Below, piece by piece: positions 9,527-21,077 of a stretch of DNA of 64,000 nt. Under the pieces are notes generated by a model. That model worked only from the letters and a program-made list of their open reading frames with translations, did not search any database and had not been told where the DNA came from. A program made the translations under genes and the position numbers. Origin of the DNA: Metellina segmentata (lineage: Eukaryota; Arthropoda; Arachnida; Araneae; Tetragnathidae); NCBI GenBank assembly GCA_947359465.1, contig OX375882.1, positions 53,318,509 through 53,382,508 on the forward strand, read 5' to 3'. Each line of letters begins with the position of its first letter. Position 1 is the stretch's first letter.

Positions 9527-11242
9527 TATCATGAGTCGTACTTGAAATACGGATTTCTCCGGACAGGTGATCCCCACACTCCAAAACCGCTCTGCATAGT
9601 TTGCGGCGACCAGCTCTCTAATGAGGCAATGAAACCATTAAGACTGCTTTCCCACGTGATCGCCAAGCACCCGTGATTAAAAGACAAGCCCCTGGAGTAT
9701 TTTGAAAGAAAAAATGGGAACACAAAGGACAGAAGAAATTTATGTGGGCCACCACATCAATAAAGGAGAATGCACTGAGAGCATCATATTTGGTGGCTAA
9801 CCGTATTGCTAAGGCTAAAAAGCCGTTCACTGTCGGTGAGGAATTTATCTTGCCCTCCACTAAAGACATTTGCCGTGAATTTCTAGGAGAGGCTGCTGTG
9901 GAAAAGATAGAACATGTGCCTTTGTTGGCTAGCACTGTGACTAGGCGCATTGAGGAAATAGCCTAGACATTGAGACACAATTGTTGTAGAGGATTTAATA
10001 CATCTCCGTGATACGTACTCCAGGTTGACGAATCTACAGATATCGACAAAAAGTCAATGCTACTTATTTATGTGCGATATCTATATCAGGAGGATGTGCA
10101 TGAGGATTTGTTATGTGCACTATCTTTGCCAACCAACACCACAAGAGCAGAACTGCTCAAGTCACTGGATGGTTATATATCAGGACAACTAAAATGGTCC
10201 TTTTGTGTCGGCATGTGCACAGACGGAGCTGCTGCCATGACCGGAGGACTGTCTGATTTAACTGCCCGGATTAAGGAGGTTGCACCTCAGAGTGAATCTA
10301 CGTATTGTCTCATTCACAGGCAAATGCTGGCAGGCCGAAAAATGTCGTTAAAGTTATTAACCACATCAAAGCACACGGCCTTAACTCGCACTTGTTTGAG
10401 CAGCTTTGTGAGGAGATGGACGCAGAGTACAGATGTCTTCTCTTATACACATAAATAAGATGGTTATCCAGAGGAAAATCGCTAACCAGAGTATTTGAAT
10501 TACGAGAGCCATTGCAAAGATTTCTCTCAGAAAAGAAGTCCCCTCTGGCAGTACATTTCAGTGACAAGTTATGGGTCTCAAAACTGGCTTACCTATGTGA
10601 CATATTCAGCCTGCTCAGTGAACTCAATCTGTGCCTTCAGGAAAAAATGACAACTGTTTTCAAGTTGATAGACAAAGTAGCTGCATTTAAAGCCAAACTG
10701 GAATTGTGGGGACGGCGCGTGAACAGAGACATTTTGGACATGTTTCAGACATTAGCGGGGATTTTAGGCGAGACTGATCCTGCACATTCATTCTCTCAGT
10801 TAGTGCACGATCACCTGTTCTTTTCTTTTAAAAGAGTTCGAGCGCAACTTCCCAACCACAAAAGACCCACGAACTGATAAGGAATGGATCCGCGACCCAT
10901 TTGTCAACAAATCAGGCGAATCTAGCATGTCTGTGCAAGAAGATCAACTGTTGGAGATTGCAAATGACGGCTGCCTTAAAACTACGTTCGAGACAACAAC
11001 TCTGTCGGGGTTCTGGATTAAAGTCATGGCGGAATACCCTGAGATTGCCACCACAGCACTTACATCCCTATTGCCATTTCCGACAACCTATCTGTGTGAA
11101 GCGGGAAGCTGCAGTGACAGCAACCAAAACAAAACAACGGAATAAACTGGACATAAGCAACACACTTAGGGTGTCATTGTATCCTATTACCCTCAGATGG
11201 AACGGTCTCGTTGCAAAGAAACTAGCTCAGGGTTCTCATTGA
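9527..11242 (+). pseudogene. hAT transposase pseudogene, ZBED5/SCAND3 type
   Basis: Fragments in order along a hAT transposase. A BED-type zinc finger remnant lies at about 9527-9730 (CIVCGDQLSNEAMKP, then HVIAKH, followed by a stop). ASYLVANRIAKAKKP lies at about 9780, and the catalytic-region motifs VDESTDI and CTDGAAAMTG at about 10025-10260. CLIHRQMLAGRKM comes next, then a frame change. The WVSKLAYLCDIFS block is near 10570. The C-terminal dimerisation region ends ISNTLRVSLYPITLRWNGLVAKK with a stop near 11242. At least four frameshifts or stops separate these, so it is not functional. Confidence 0.85.
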
Positions 11243-11459
11243 TTTAGCGTTCTAGTGAGTTAAAATGTTAAATCACTTTATATTAATTTTTGTGGTGTGA
11301 CTGTATTTTATTTTAAAGGCATGTTTAAATACAATTAAATTAAAACAATCTATATAAATAAGAATGGAGTGTTTGTTTGTACATTCAATATTTTCGACCC
11401 ATTTCAAGTTTTCTATCCGTTTTGGACCCTTCTGATGCCGAATCCGCCTTTTTTTCTTT

Positions 11460-11500
11460 TGGTGTCTGTCTGTCTGTCTGTCCGTCTGTCTGTCTGTATG
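11460..11500 (+). repeat. TGTC-type microsatellite
   Basis: Tandem GTCT units with an occasional CCGT variant. A second short run sits near 11600. It lies inside the Helitron. Confidence 0.85.
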
Positions 11501-12354
11501 TTGTGCCCTATACACGTCCACGCGGTTTAAGATATTTTCATGAAAATTTGCATACAGTGAGTACTTATCTTCATTTAGTGAGTGGTATTGGTTGCGAAAG
11601 TCTGTCTGTCCGTCTTTCTGTTCTATGCTCGATTTTGTGTTTGTGTAGACATCACATGAATTGTATTCCAGATATTTGATTGCATTGTATTTTATTTTAT
11701 ACATTATCTATTAGTTTAGTGAACGCAATATTAAACATTTCTTTATTGTTATATTTAGTTGAGTTTCATGCTAAAACACCTGAGTAAGTATACTTAAATC
11801 AACCATAATTTGGTAGTTTTGGAAAAATTGGAATGTCTATTGAATATTACGATTACTTCGATTGCTTTACCAGTACTGCTAAAAAAGTAATTATTCTTCT
11901 AAAAAAAAATTTTTTTTATGGAATTTCATCTCTGATACTTTATTTATTTCGAGTCTTATTTTTATTCTTTGCGCAATGAAAACGATTTCCGAATATTTGG
12001 GACAGACGATATTTTTCAATGAAAAGTGAATGAACAAGATCGTGCGAGCAGTGATATTTTTTCTGGTTCTTTCGCTCTGAATTAATTTCACATTTCTAAA
12101 TTTTGTACACTTTTAGTAGTAAGTTGTGGCAACTGTGCGAGATCAAGAGATAAAATTGAATCACAAATTAATATCTTTAGAACATTTTTTTGCGACTTCT
12201 TTTATTTTGTTTTACTTCGCTGTTTCCAGTTTTAAATATTTATTATTTTAATAAATGTGTTTTCCTTCTCATCACACGCAACAGCACCACAAAGTATTAG
12301 ACTTAAAAATGTTAGGTAAGTCAGTATAAATTTTCAGTAAATTTTAAGTGTAGT

Positions 12355-12470
12355 TATGCCATTATTGAAAGAATAATGCCGTTAGTTAAAGAATAATTGC
12401 CGTTATTTAAAGAATAATGCCGTTATTTAAAGAATAATGCCGTTATTGAAAGAATAATAATGTTTATTAA
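12355..12470 (+). repeat. minisatellite of about 20 bp, five copies
   Basis: Repeated unit of the form GCCGTTATTTAAAGAATAAT with small changes (TTAG, TTGA, one extra T). It lies inside the Helitron. Confidence 0.85.
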
Positions 12471-13064
12471 TCCAAACTGGAACTTTTTCCAACATTAAAA
12501 AATTCGTTGTAATAATGACAGGAGAAGATTGCAAAAATTCACAATGTCGCATACCGGAGGCAAGAGTGCCACAAGTAAAAAAATATTGTTTTGTTGACTA
12601 TGAGTGCGAGAGCACTCGCCGTAAATCGTAATTTTAATTAATTGAGTTGCACATGAAAAGAACTTAAGAAAGGGAATTCCAAATCTCCCTCAAATTAGTA
12701 TTTTGTAGTAGTAACCTTAGTGTCACCTTTCGTCATTTTGTAGCTTTGTCATACAGCAATTGTGCGATGTGTGTGAAATGTATTACATGAATGGATATGC
12801 ATGTATAGGATTTGTGTCCAAAGTAAGTTGTAGAAAATATAAAGATGGCGAAAGATGTTAAAATAAATTTTTATTCTACAAAAAACGTAAGTCATTATAT
12901 ATTTTGATTATCTCTTATATCTAGAGTAAACCAATTCAAACCGAGTAAGGTCGGGTATTTTGCTAGTCTAAAATATAAACAATCAACGTCCCTCCCTCAG
13001 CGGGCCGCGGTAAAATTATCAAACGTTGACTGGTCCGCGGCAATAAAAAGGTTTGGGAGCACTG

Positions 13065-13209
13065 CCTTAAGGGAAAGATTCGAGGACAACACCACGTTAT
13101 TTTGAACCACGGTCAGATGACGGTCCGGGTTAGGTAATTTCATTAACGTCGTTCTAAAGCAACCCAACAGGCTATTGCCGACGGTCCGGGATCAATCCCA
13201 CAAGGGAAT
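13065..13209 (-). mobile_element. SINE-A core fragments, right of the hAT insertion
   Basis: They resume the array interrupted at 9032, beginning with the target copy CCTTAAGG. They contain GAACCACGGTCAGATGACGG and a second core starting near 13140. Confidence 0.75.
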
Positions 13210-13533
13210 TAGCAATTATTATTTAACGTCTACTAGAGCAACACAACGGGCTATTGACGACGGTCCGGGATCAGTCCTTTAAAGGAAAGATCCGAGGGCA
13301 ACACCTCGTAATTTTGAACCACGGTCAGATGACGAAGCAACGCCTGAGCTGGCACCCTACTCTCCAAACTTCCACACCAACCCAACGTGAGGACTTTCGG
13401 CCACGACAGATTTAAGGCGCACCAGCCGCCTCTACACCATACGCTTACAAACATCCATGCCTGCACCCGGATTCGAACCAGGAACCTTTCGATCTAGAGG
13501 CTAACACCTTAACCACTATACCGGTTGGTCGGC
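13210..13533 (-). mobile_element. SINE-A full length, left recombination partner
   Basis: Head at the right with an intact B box (GGTTCGAATCC on the minus strand) and the TATAGTGGTTAAGG A-box-like motif. It contains the left edge of the tandem duplication at about 13399, and its head-side sequence is identical to that at 17861-17995. Confidence 0.88.
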
Positions 13534-13760
13534 TCCCCTAAGGGAAAGATCCGAGGACAAAACAACGTTATTTTGAACCACGGTCAGACACCGGTAATTA
13601 TAATTAACGTCGTACAAGGGCAACACAACGGACTATTGACAACGATCCGAAATCAATCCACTAAGGATAAGGTAATTTTAATTAACGTCGTACTAGAGCA
13701 ACACAACAGGCTGTTGATGACAGTCCGGGATCAATCCCCTAATGGAGTGGGGAGCTAACT
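13534..13760 (-). mobile_element. two headless SINE-A cores in tandem
   Basis: Two cores joined at CCCCTAAGGG and ACTAAGGATAAGG sites, more diverged than the full-length copies. An identical block is present at 17996-18222 in the duplicated unit. Confidence 0.75.
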
Positions 13761-13845
13761 ATTTTCATTTCTGGCCCTAATTTGTCAAAATCCCTAGATA
13801 GACAATAGACGTTTATTTTTCATCGTAAAGCTGAAATCTTTTGGG

Positions 13846-14179
13846 TAAATTTGGTAATTTTTGTTAACGTCGTACTAGAGCAACACAACGGGCTATTGAC
13901 GACGGTCCGAGATCAGTCCCTTAAGGGAAAGATCCGAGGACAACACCTCGTAATTTTGAACCACGGTCAGATGACGAAGCAACACCTGAGCTGGCACCCC
14001 ACTCTCCAAACTTCCACGCCAACCCAACGTGAGGACTTTCGACCACGACAGATTTAAGGTGCACCAGCCGCCTCTACACCATACGCTTACAAACATCCAT
14101 GCCCGGACCCGGATTCGAACCAGGAACCTTCCGATCTAGAGGCTAACACTTTAACCACTATACCGGTTGGTCGGCGAAT
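13846..14179 (-). mobile_element. SINE-A full length (unit 1)
   Basis: Complete head, core and GGTAATTTT tail. It is flanked by TCTTTTGGG (13837-13845 and 14180-14188) as a target duplication. Confidence 0.88.
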
Positions 14180-14577
14180 TCTTTTGGGAATTGGCTCTTA
14201 TGTTTATGCTTGATTAGTCTGCCTTAGGTCTGAACTAAACACATAATTTTAAGAAGCAATGGTTTTATTTATGTATATGGGTATAAACAATTTTTTAATG
14301 AAAAATGCTTTAAAAAAACTTTACATCATAAGAATTTAATGTGAGGTTTGCTCTTGCAAAGAGCTCATGATTGCTTCTTTGTTCCGATCTGTATTGGAAA
14401 TCGTAAGCCTTAAGTCAATCCAATCGAGATCGATATTTTGTTTTAATGGCAACTTATTTTGAAAAGTCGTATTACATAAGTAGGTAGATGCAAACTGAAT
14501 CAAAGTATTTATTGCCTTTTTCTTTAAATGGGCATATTCGTTTCCAATCGATAACCAAAATTTTTTACCTGTCAGAG

Positions 14578-15239
14578 CAGTGCCGTAACTAGCCATTCCT
14601 GTGCCCTGTGCAATAATTTACAGTAAATATTTCAACTATATTGTATTCTATTGAAATAATATAGTTATTGGATAATCGTTCTTGTCCGATTATTAATCTT
14701 AAATAATTTTTTATTAATTTCAACTTGCTAAAACTTCTCTCGCGTGAATCAATAGAAACGGGAAGAGTTAGAAATATTCGAAGAGCGACATTGATAGTTG
14801 GGTAAGACTCAATTAAACCAAAATCATGAAGAGCCTAAAAATTATTAAGTGAAGATGCAATTTCTATATTTTGTATAAGAGTCCGTTACTCGAAATTAAA
14901 ACTTTCAATTTCACATGTAAATTCGTACTTTTTAAAAATCTTTGCTATATATTTAATAGCGAGATCTGCAACCAATTTTTTTAAAATCGGCAACACTCTT
15001 ATGAACTATAAAGACAAGCCATAGAAAAAGAAAAAATCGTTACAGATAGTTTTCATTTTTTGATAACGTCAATCTATTTGAGACAATAGTGTGTCAAGAA
15101 CACTGTAAATTTGTATTTAAACTAATTCTTCGGGTGGCAAGTTACTTCCTTCAACTGGTGTTTCATCTATTCCCATTATCATAACTCTTTTTCCTTGGGG
15201 TGGACTCTGTGCGGGTGCACCTGCCTAGTTTCGGCACTG
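14578..15239 (-). mobile_element. internally deleted hAT derivative, 662 bp (unit 1)
   Basis: Terminal inverted repeats CAGTGCCGTAACTAGCC and, at the other end, CCTAGTTTCGGCACTG. It has a perfect 8 bp target duplication TGTCAGAG (14570-14577, 15240-15247). It is nested in the ZBED5-like hAT. The interior is a decayed transposase C-terminus related to the better-preserved copy at 54861-55211. Confidence 0.88.
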
Positions 15240-16180
15240 TGTCAGAGTCTTAAATTGAATGCGCAGTGGTTTCGTCGCTTGATACATCAATTAACTGCTC
15301 TTTTTTATTTAAAGATATATTCGATTTAAAAACATCAAACGAAAATGGATCGCGTTTCCAACCTAATTCATCATCTGGAAATTTTTCTAACCTTTCGAAA
15401 AGTTTTCTGCAAATGTTATCATGACTGGAAATGATGTTTTTAACTAACACGATATCGATATTATTTTCTTTAATAAATTCTGAAAAGCACGGGAACATGT
15501 CTGTTGTTTTTGTTCTAATCTCCTTGCCAAACTATCATCTTATTCTTAAAAAATTCAATTTCATTGCTCAATGTTAAAATGTTTATACTCTCTCCCTGTG
15601 ACTTAAATTCAAATCGTTAAGTTTTTCGAAAATGTCAACCATGTAACTGAGTTTTCCGAGCCAATCTTTATTAATGAATAAACTTGCCAATATAAGTTTC
15701 TTCTTTCTCCCCCAAAAAATTTAAACTTCGTTACTCAAATCGAAAATACGTCGCATTATTATCCGGCGTGAGAGCCATCTAACTTCGGTATGAAGTAATA
15801 ATGTCTTATACACAGAACTCATCTCATTACAGAGTATTGAAAAGAGACGACTACTTAAGGCGCTGTTGCTTTTAATGTACTTACTTACAATGACAACATC
15901 CTGACTTTGTTTTTATTTATTACTCTTAGTCCTTTATATATTAATACATGTTAATACTGCAGCACCATCAGTGCAAACAGCGACACAGTGTGTCCAGGTA
16001 AAGTCATTTGTTTCAAAATATCTATTAATAATTTCAACTATTTTCTCTCCATTTGTTTTTCCTTCCAATTTTTTACAATAAAAAAAAATCTTCTGATATG
16101 TCTTCTTCATAAACGTATCTCATATAAACAATTAATTGAGACAGTTTAGTAATGCCAGTAGTTTCGTTAAGTTGTAGAGC

Positions 16181-16612
16181 AAATACAAATACAAATATTG
16201 ACGACCAAGCTACAGGCTCAAGCCCAACAAGGCTTGTCCTTTGTTTATGAATTCCCCAATTCCCACTGACTATCCAATTGTATCTTAAATTCGTACACTC
16301 CCTTTGAATTAACTATATTTTCTGGCAACGCGTTCCATTTGTCTATTACCCTATTAAAGTAGTAGTTTTTCCTTAAATCTCGATTAAAATGTGTCTTATT
16401 CAATTTATACCCATGGCCCCTTGTTCTGTTATTCCTATTGAAATTTAAGCCCTCTGTGTCCCCTTGTTTTACCAACTTGAAAAGCTGAATCAAATCCCCC
16501 CTCCTTCTTCTTCTTTCCAGTGTATACATGTTTAGCTTACTTGAACGTTCATTATAGTCGAGATTTTCTATCCCCTTTATTATTTTTGTAGCTCTGTGTT
16601 GAACTTACAGGA
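16181..16612 (-). mobile_element. 5'-truncated CR1-like LINE (unit 1)
   Basis: The minus frame at 16529-16245 translates to a typical CR1 reverse-transcriptase tail: LERRRRRGDLIQLFKLVKQ, then YYFNRVIDKWNALPENIVNS and FKIQLD. A short 3' UTR ends in ATTTG repeats. Only the last 110 codons or so survive. It is inserted in the hAT transposase remnant. Confidence 0.82.
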
Positions 16613-16725
16613 GAGTTTTGAAAAAGATTCAACATAGCTGATTCTATATTACGTGATATGGCGGAAATTCGCTGAGAAACGGCAGCTCTTGATAATGGTA
16701 TCGTTTTAAATCGTTACCATATTAA

Positions 16726-17738
16726 CAAAAAAAAAAAACAGTATATGAACAGAATTACAGAAAGCACTTGAATGAACGTAAGAAGCAGCAAATCCGCACT
16801 ACTGAGGCACAAACGGAAAGAACTGCACGGTCCTCGCTGTGATCACAGTATAAAGATTTAATAACAGGAGGCTGTCACACCTAAATTGAAAAGGCTGTAT
16901 TAAAGATTGTCACTGCTAAACGTCAGACCAACCCAAGTTACATATGAATCCCACCAAAGAGCAGGTAAAGGGCGTCTCAAATTGACAATTATCTTTTATC
17001 ACTAATTTCTGTTCACTTGCCGATGTGAAGATATTATATATTAATACAGACAATTGTTTTCGAAAAAAAAAAAAATTATTTTTTTATGAATAATTTTATT
17101 TCATTGCTCTATTTTACCGGTACCTGATAATTGTTGAAGAAAACCCTTATATTTTGTATCGTAAAATAAATTTCTTTGAATGAGGAATTTGCACCAGTGA
17201 GGAAAATGCTCATTTCTGAGTTTTATTAATAGATTGATCGTCAAAATGTTCAAAAACGTCAATTAAAACCCATAAAATGGACTTAATAAAAATTTCAAGT
17301 TTTAAATTACCGAAAAATACGGCAAAAGCACATGACCTCAAAACGCTATGTGATGTCATTGTGCACCACGATGTAATGTTTACGTTTGTCTAGCACGTTG
17401 AAATTTCATATTGCTTGTTCTTTTAATTTTTAAACAATCAATTAAAAAAAATTTCTTGCTTTTTAAAAGTCGCCATAAAAGTAAACAAACCGTCATAGTG
17501 CATGATGACGTCACAAGAAGCGGCGTAGGAAAACTAGCGTTTTTAAGATGAAGTAAATAGTGCAAACTTTAAATTTTTTTACTATAGCTTTTTGGGCTAT
17601 AAGAGTAAAAAAAAAGTTACTTTCCATCGTATTTTTTCAATTTCTATATTGTAAAAATGTAAACAAAAAACGTGCAAGTTCCTCATTTGGCGACCCATAA
17701 AAATTTCCATTCGGCCCCTTTGTGGTTCGCGACCCACG
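16726..17738. other. hAT-derived or unassigned sequence (unit 1)
   Basis: No open gene. The right end (TTTGTGGTTCGCGACCCACG, about 17720-17738) resembles a degraded hAT terminus and may be the outer end of the ZBED5-like element. Confidence 0.35.
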
Positions 17739-17995
17739 TTTTAAGGGAAAGATCCGAGGACAACACCACGCAATTTTGAACAATTGTCAGTTGACGAGGC
17801 AACACCAGAGCTGGTACCCCACTCTCCAAACTTCCACACCAACCCAACTTGAGGAGTTTCGGCCACGACAGATTTAAGGCGCACCAGCCGCCTCTACACC
17901 ATACGCTTACAAACATCCATGCCTGCACCCGGATTCGAACCAGGAACCTTTCGATCTAGAGGCTAACACCTTAACCACTATACCGGTTGGTCGGC
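17739..17995 (-). mobile_element. chimeric SINE-A at the duplication junction
   Basis: The left part carries every variant of the SINE at 22203 (AACAATTGTCAGTTGACGAG, AACTTGAGGAGTTTCGG). From base 17863 rightward it carries the variants of the SINE at 13210 (GGCGCACCAGCCGCC, GCCTGCACCC). The switch falls within TTTCGG at 17857-17862. Confidence 0.9.
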
Positions 17996-18307
17996 TCCCC
18001 TAAGGGAAAGATCCGAGGACAAAACAACGTTATTTTGAACCACGGTCAGACACCGGTAATTATAATTAACGTCGTACAAGGGCAACACAACGGACTATTG
18101 ACAACGATCCGAAATCAATCCACTAAGGATAAGGTAATTTTAATTAACGTCGTACTAGAGCAACACAACAGGCTGTTGATGACAGTCCGGGATCAATCCC
18201 CTAATGGAGTGGGGAGCTAACTATTTTCATTTCTGGCCCTAATTTGTCAAAATCCCTAGATAGACAATAGACGTTTATTTTTCATCGTAAAGCTGAAATC
18301 TTTTGGG

Positions 18308-18641
18308 TAAATTTGGTAATTTTTGTTAACGTCGTACTAGAGCAACACAACGGGCTATTGACGACGGTCCGAGATCAGTCCCTTAAGGGAAAGATCCGAG
18401 GACAACACCTCGTAATTTTGAACCACGGTCAGATGACGAAGCAACACCTGAGCTGGCACCCCACTCTCCAAACTTCCACGCCAACCCAACGTGAGGACTT
18501 TCGACCACGACAGATTTAAGGTGCACCAGCCGCCTCTACACCATACGCTTACAAACATCCATGCCCGGACCCGGATTCGAACCAGGAACCTTCCGATCTA
18601 GAGGCTAACACTTTAACCACTATACCGGTTGGTCGGCGAAT
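18308..18641 (-). mobile_element. SINE-A full length (unit 2)
   Basis: Duplicate of 13846-14179, including the flanking TCTTTTGGG copies. It therefore arose with the segmental duplication and not by a separate insertion. Confidence 0.88.
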
Positions 18642-19041
18642 TCTTTTGGGAATTGGCTCTTATGTTTATGCTTGATTAGTCTGCCTTAGGTCTGAACTAA
18701 ACACATAATTTTAAGAAGCAATGGTTTTATTTATGTATATGGGTATAAACAATTTTTTAATGAAAAATGCTTTAAAAAAACTTTACATCATAAGAATTTA
18801 ATGTGAGGTTTGCTCTTGCAAAGAGCTCATGATTGCTTCTTTGTTCCGATCTGTATTGGAAATCGTAAGCCTTAAGTCAATCCAATCGAGATCGATATTT
18901 TGTTTTAATGGCAACTTATTTTGAAAAGTCGTATTACATAAGTAGGTAGATGCAAACTGAATCAAAGTATTTATTGCCTTTTTCTTTAAATGGGCATATT
19001 CGCGTTTCCAATCGATAACCAAAATTTTTTACCTGTCAGAG

Positions 19042-19703
19042 CAGTGCCGTAACTAGCCATTCCTGTGCCCTGTGCAATAATTTACAGTAAATATTTCAAC
19101 TATATTGTATTCTATTGAAATAATATAGTTATTGGATAATCGTTCTTGTCCGATTATTAATCTTAAATAATTTTTTATTAATTTCAACTTGCTAAAACTT
19201 CTCTCGCGTGAATCAATAGAAACGGGAAGAGTTAGAAATATTCGAAGAGCGACATTGATAGTTGGGTAAGACTCAATTAAACCAAAATCATGAAGAGCCT
19301 AAAAATTATTAAGTGAAGATGCAATTTCTATATTTTGTATAAGAGTCCGTTACTCGAAATTAAAACTTTCAATTTCACATGTAAATTCGTACTTTTTAAA
19401 AATCTTTGCTATATATTTAATAGCGAGATCTGCAACCAATTTTTTTAAAATCGGCAACACTCTTATGAACTATAAAGACAAGCCATAGAAAAAGAAAAAA
19501 TCGTTACAGATAGTTTTCATTTTTTGATAACGTCAATCTATTTGAGACAATAGTGTGTCAAGAACACTGTAAATTTGTATTTAAACTAATTCTTCGGGTG
19601 GCAAGTTACTTCCTTCAACTGGTGTTTCATCTATTCCCATTATCATAACTCTTTTTCCTTGGGGTGGACTCTGTGCGGGTGCACCTGCCTAGTTTCGGCA
19701 CTG
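19042..19703 (-). mobile_element. internally deleted hAT derivative, 662 bp (unit 2)
   Basis: Duplicate of 14578-15239 with the same ends and TGTCAGAG target copies (19034-19041, 19704-19711). Confidence 0.88.
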
Positions 19704-20645
19704 TGTCAGAGTCTTAAATTGAATGCGCAGTGGTTTCGTCGCTTGATACATCAATTAACTGCTCTTTTTTATTTAAAGATATATTCGATTTAAAAACATC
19801 AAACGAAAATGGATCGCGTTTCCAACCTAATTCATCATCTGGAAATTTTTCTAACCTTTCGAAAAGTTTTCTGCAAATGTTATCATGACTGGAAATGATG
19901 TTTTTAACTAACACGATATCGATATTATTTTCTTTAATAAATTCTGAAAAGCACGGGAACATGTCTGTTGTTTTTGTTCTAATCTCCTTGCCAAACTATC
20001 ATCTTATTCTTAAAAAATTCAATTTCATTGCTCAATGTTAAAATGTTTATACTCTCTCCCTGTGACTTAAATTCAAATCGTTAAGTTTTTCGAAAATGTC
20101 AACCATGTAACTGAGTTTTCCGAGCCAATCTTTATTAATGAATAAACTTGCCAATATAAGTTTCTTCTTTCTCCCCCAAAAAATTTAAACTTCGTTACTC
20201 AAATCGAAAATACGTCGCATTATTATCCGGCGTGAGAGCCATCTAACTTCGGTATGAAGTAATAATGTCTTATACACAGAACTCATCTCATTACAGAGTA
20301 TTGAAAAGAGACGACTACTTAAGGCGCTGTTGCTTTTAATGTACTTACTTACAATGACAACATCCTGACTTTGTTTTTATTTATTACTCTTAGTCCTTTA
20401 TATATTAATACATGTTAATACTGCAGCACCATCAGTGCAAACAGCGACACAGTGTGTCCAGGTAAAGTCATTTGTTTCAAAATATCTATTAATAATTTCA
20501 ACTATTTTCTCTCCATTTGTTTTTCCTTCCAATTTTTTACAATAAAAAAAAAATCTTCTGATATGTCTTCTTCATAAACGTATCTCATATAAACAATTAA
20601 TTGAGACAGTTTAGTAATGCCAGTAGTTTCGTTAAGTTGTAGAGC

Positions 20646-21077
20646 AAATACAAATACAAATATTGACGACCAAGCTACAGGCTCAAGCCCAACAAGGCTT
20701 GTCCTTTGTTTATGAATTCCCCAATTCCCACTGACTATCCAATTGTATCTTAAATTCGTACACTCCCTTTGAATTAACTATATTTTCTGGCAACGCGTTC
20801 CATTTGTCTATTACCCTATTAAAGTAGTAGTTTTTCCTTAAATCTCGATTAAAATGTGTCTTATTCAATTTATACCCATGGCCCCTTGTTCTGTTATTCC
20901 TATTGAAATTTAAGCCCTCTGTGTCCCCTTGTTTTACCAACTTGAAAAGCTGAATCAAATCCCCCCTCCTTCTTCTTCTTTCCAGTGTATACATGTTTAG
21001 CTTACTTGAACGTTCATTATAGTCGAGATTTTCTATCCCCTTTATTATTTTTGTAGCTCTGTGTTGAACTTACAGGA
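20646..21077 (-). mobile_element. 5'-truncated CR1-like LINE (unit 2)
   Basis: Duplicate of 16181-16612. The minus-strand reverse-transcriptase tail is at 20994-20710. Confidence 0.82.

Larger units (their letters stand above)
11349..12966 (+). mobile_element. non-autonomous Helitron inserted in the hAT
   Basis: It starts TCTATATAAATAAGAATGG and ends CGGGTATTTTGCTAG. The last bases are the CTAG terminus, preceded by a small CCGA/TCGG stem. The insertion lies between A (11348) and T (12967), as expected for a Helitron, with no target duplication. No Rep/helicase frame is visible. It carries two simple repeats. Confidence 0.75.
9033..13064 (+). mobile_element. hAT transposon (SCAND3/ZBED5-like), carrying a nested Helitron
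   Basis: The terminal inverted repeats begin CAGTGGTCCCCAACC on the left, and the right end reads CAGTGCTCCCAAACC on the minus strand. The flanking 8 bp target copies CCCTAAGG (9025-9032) and CCTTAAGG (13065-13072) match at 7 of 8 positions. The interior holds a decayed transposase and, after it, an inserted Helitron at 11349-12966. Confidence 0.88.
14337..16725 (-). pseudogene. hAT transposase pseudogene, ZBED5-like (unit 1)
   Basis: Read right to left on the minus strand. IPLSRAAVSQRISAISRNIE lies near 16700, then a LINE insertion. LQLNETTGITKLSQL follows, with N where the family has the catalytic D, and then RYVYEEDISEDF. TLLLHTEVRWLSRR is near 15800. MFPCFSEFIKEN to WKRDPFSFDVF is at 15498-15350. 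FWLSIGNEYAHLKKKAINTLIQFASTYLC is near 14500, and the SLQEQTSH end is at 14337. There are several stops and frameshifts, plus two insertions (14578-15239 and 16181-16612). It is a dead copy of an old element. Confidence 0.8.
13399..17860 (+). repeat. tandem segmental duplication, unit 1 (about 4.46 kb)
   Basis: Nearly base-for-base the same as 17861-22322. The differences noted are one 2 bp indel (ATTCGTTTCC against ATTCGCGTTTCC, near 14540/19003) and a few homopolymer lengths. The unit contains SINEs, a decayed hAT, a small hAT derivative and a LINE fragment. Confidence 0.95.

Noticed and set aside
11460..12470. Short regularly spaced repeats as a CRISPR array
   Set aside because: They are simple tandem repeats without unique spacers, in eukaryotic DNA inside a Helitron.
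13470..13533. tRNA-like sequences with good B boxes (here and in every SINE head)
   Set aside because: They are SINE heads: each is fused to a repeated body, several have target duplications, and none folds convincingly as a complete tRNA with acceptor stem.
13893..14096. Minus-strand frames beginning MFVSVWCRGGWC, recurring in several places
   Set aside because: They are chance frames through SINE-A copies. Recurrence reflects the SINE, not a protein family.
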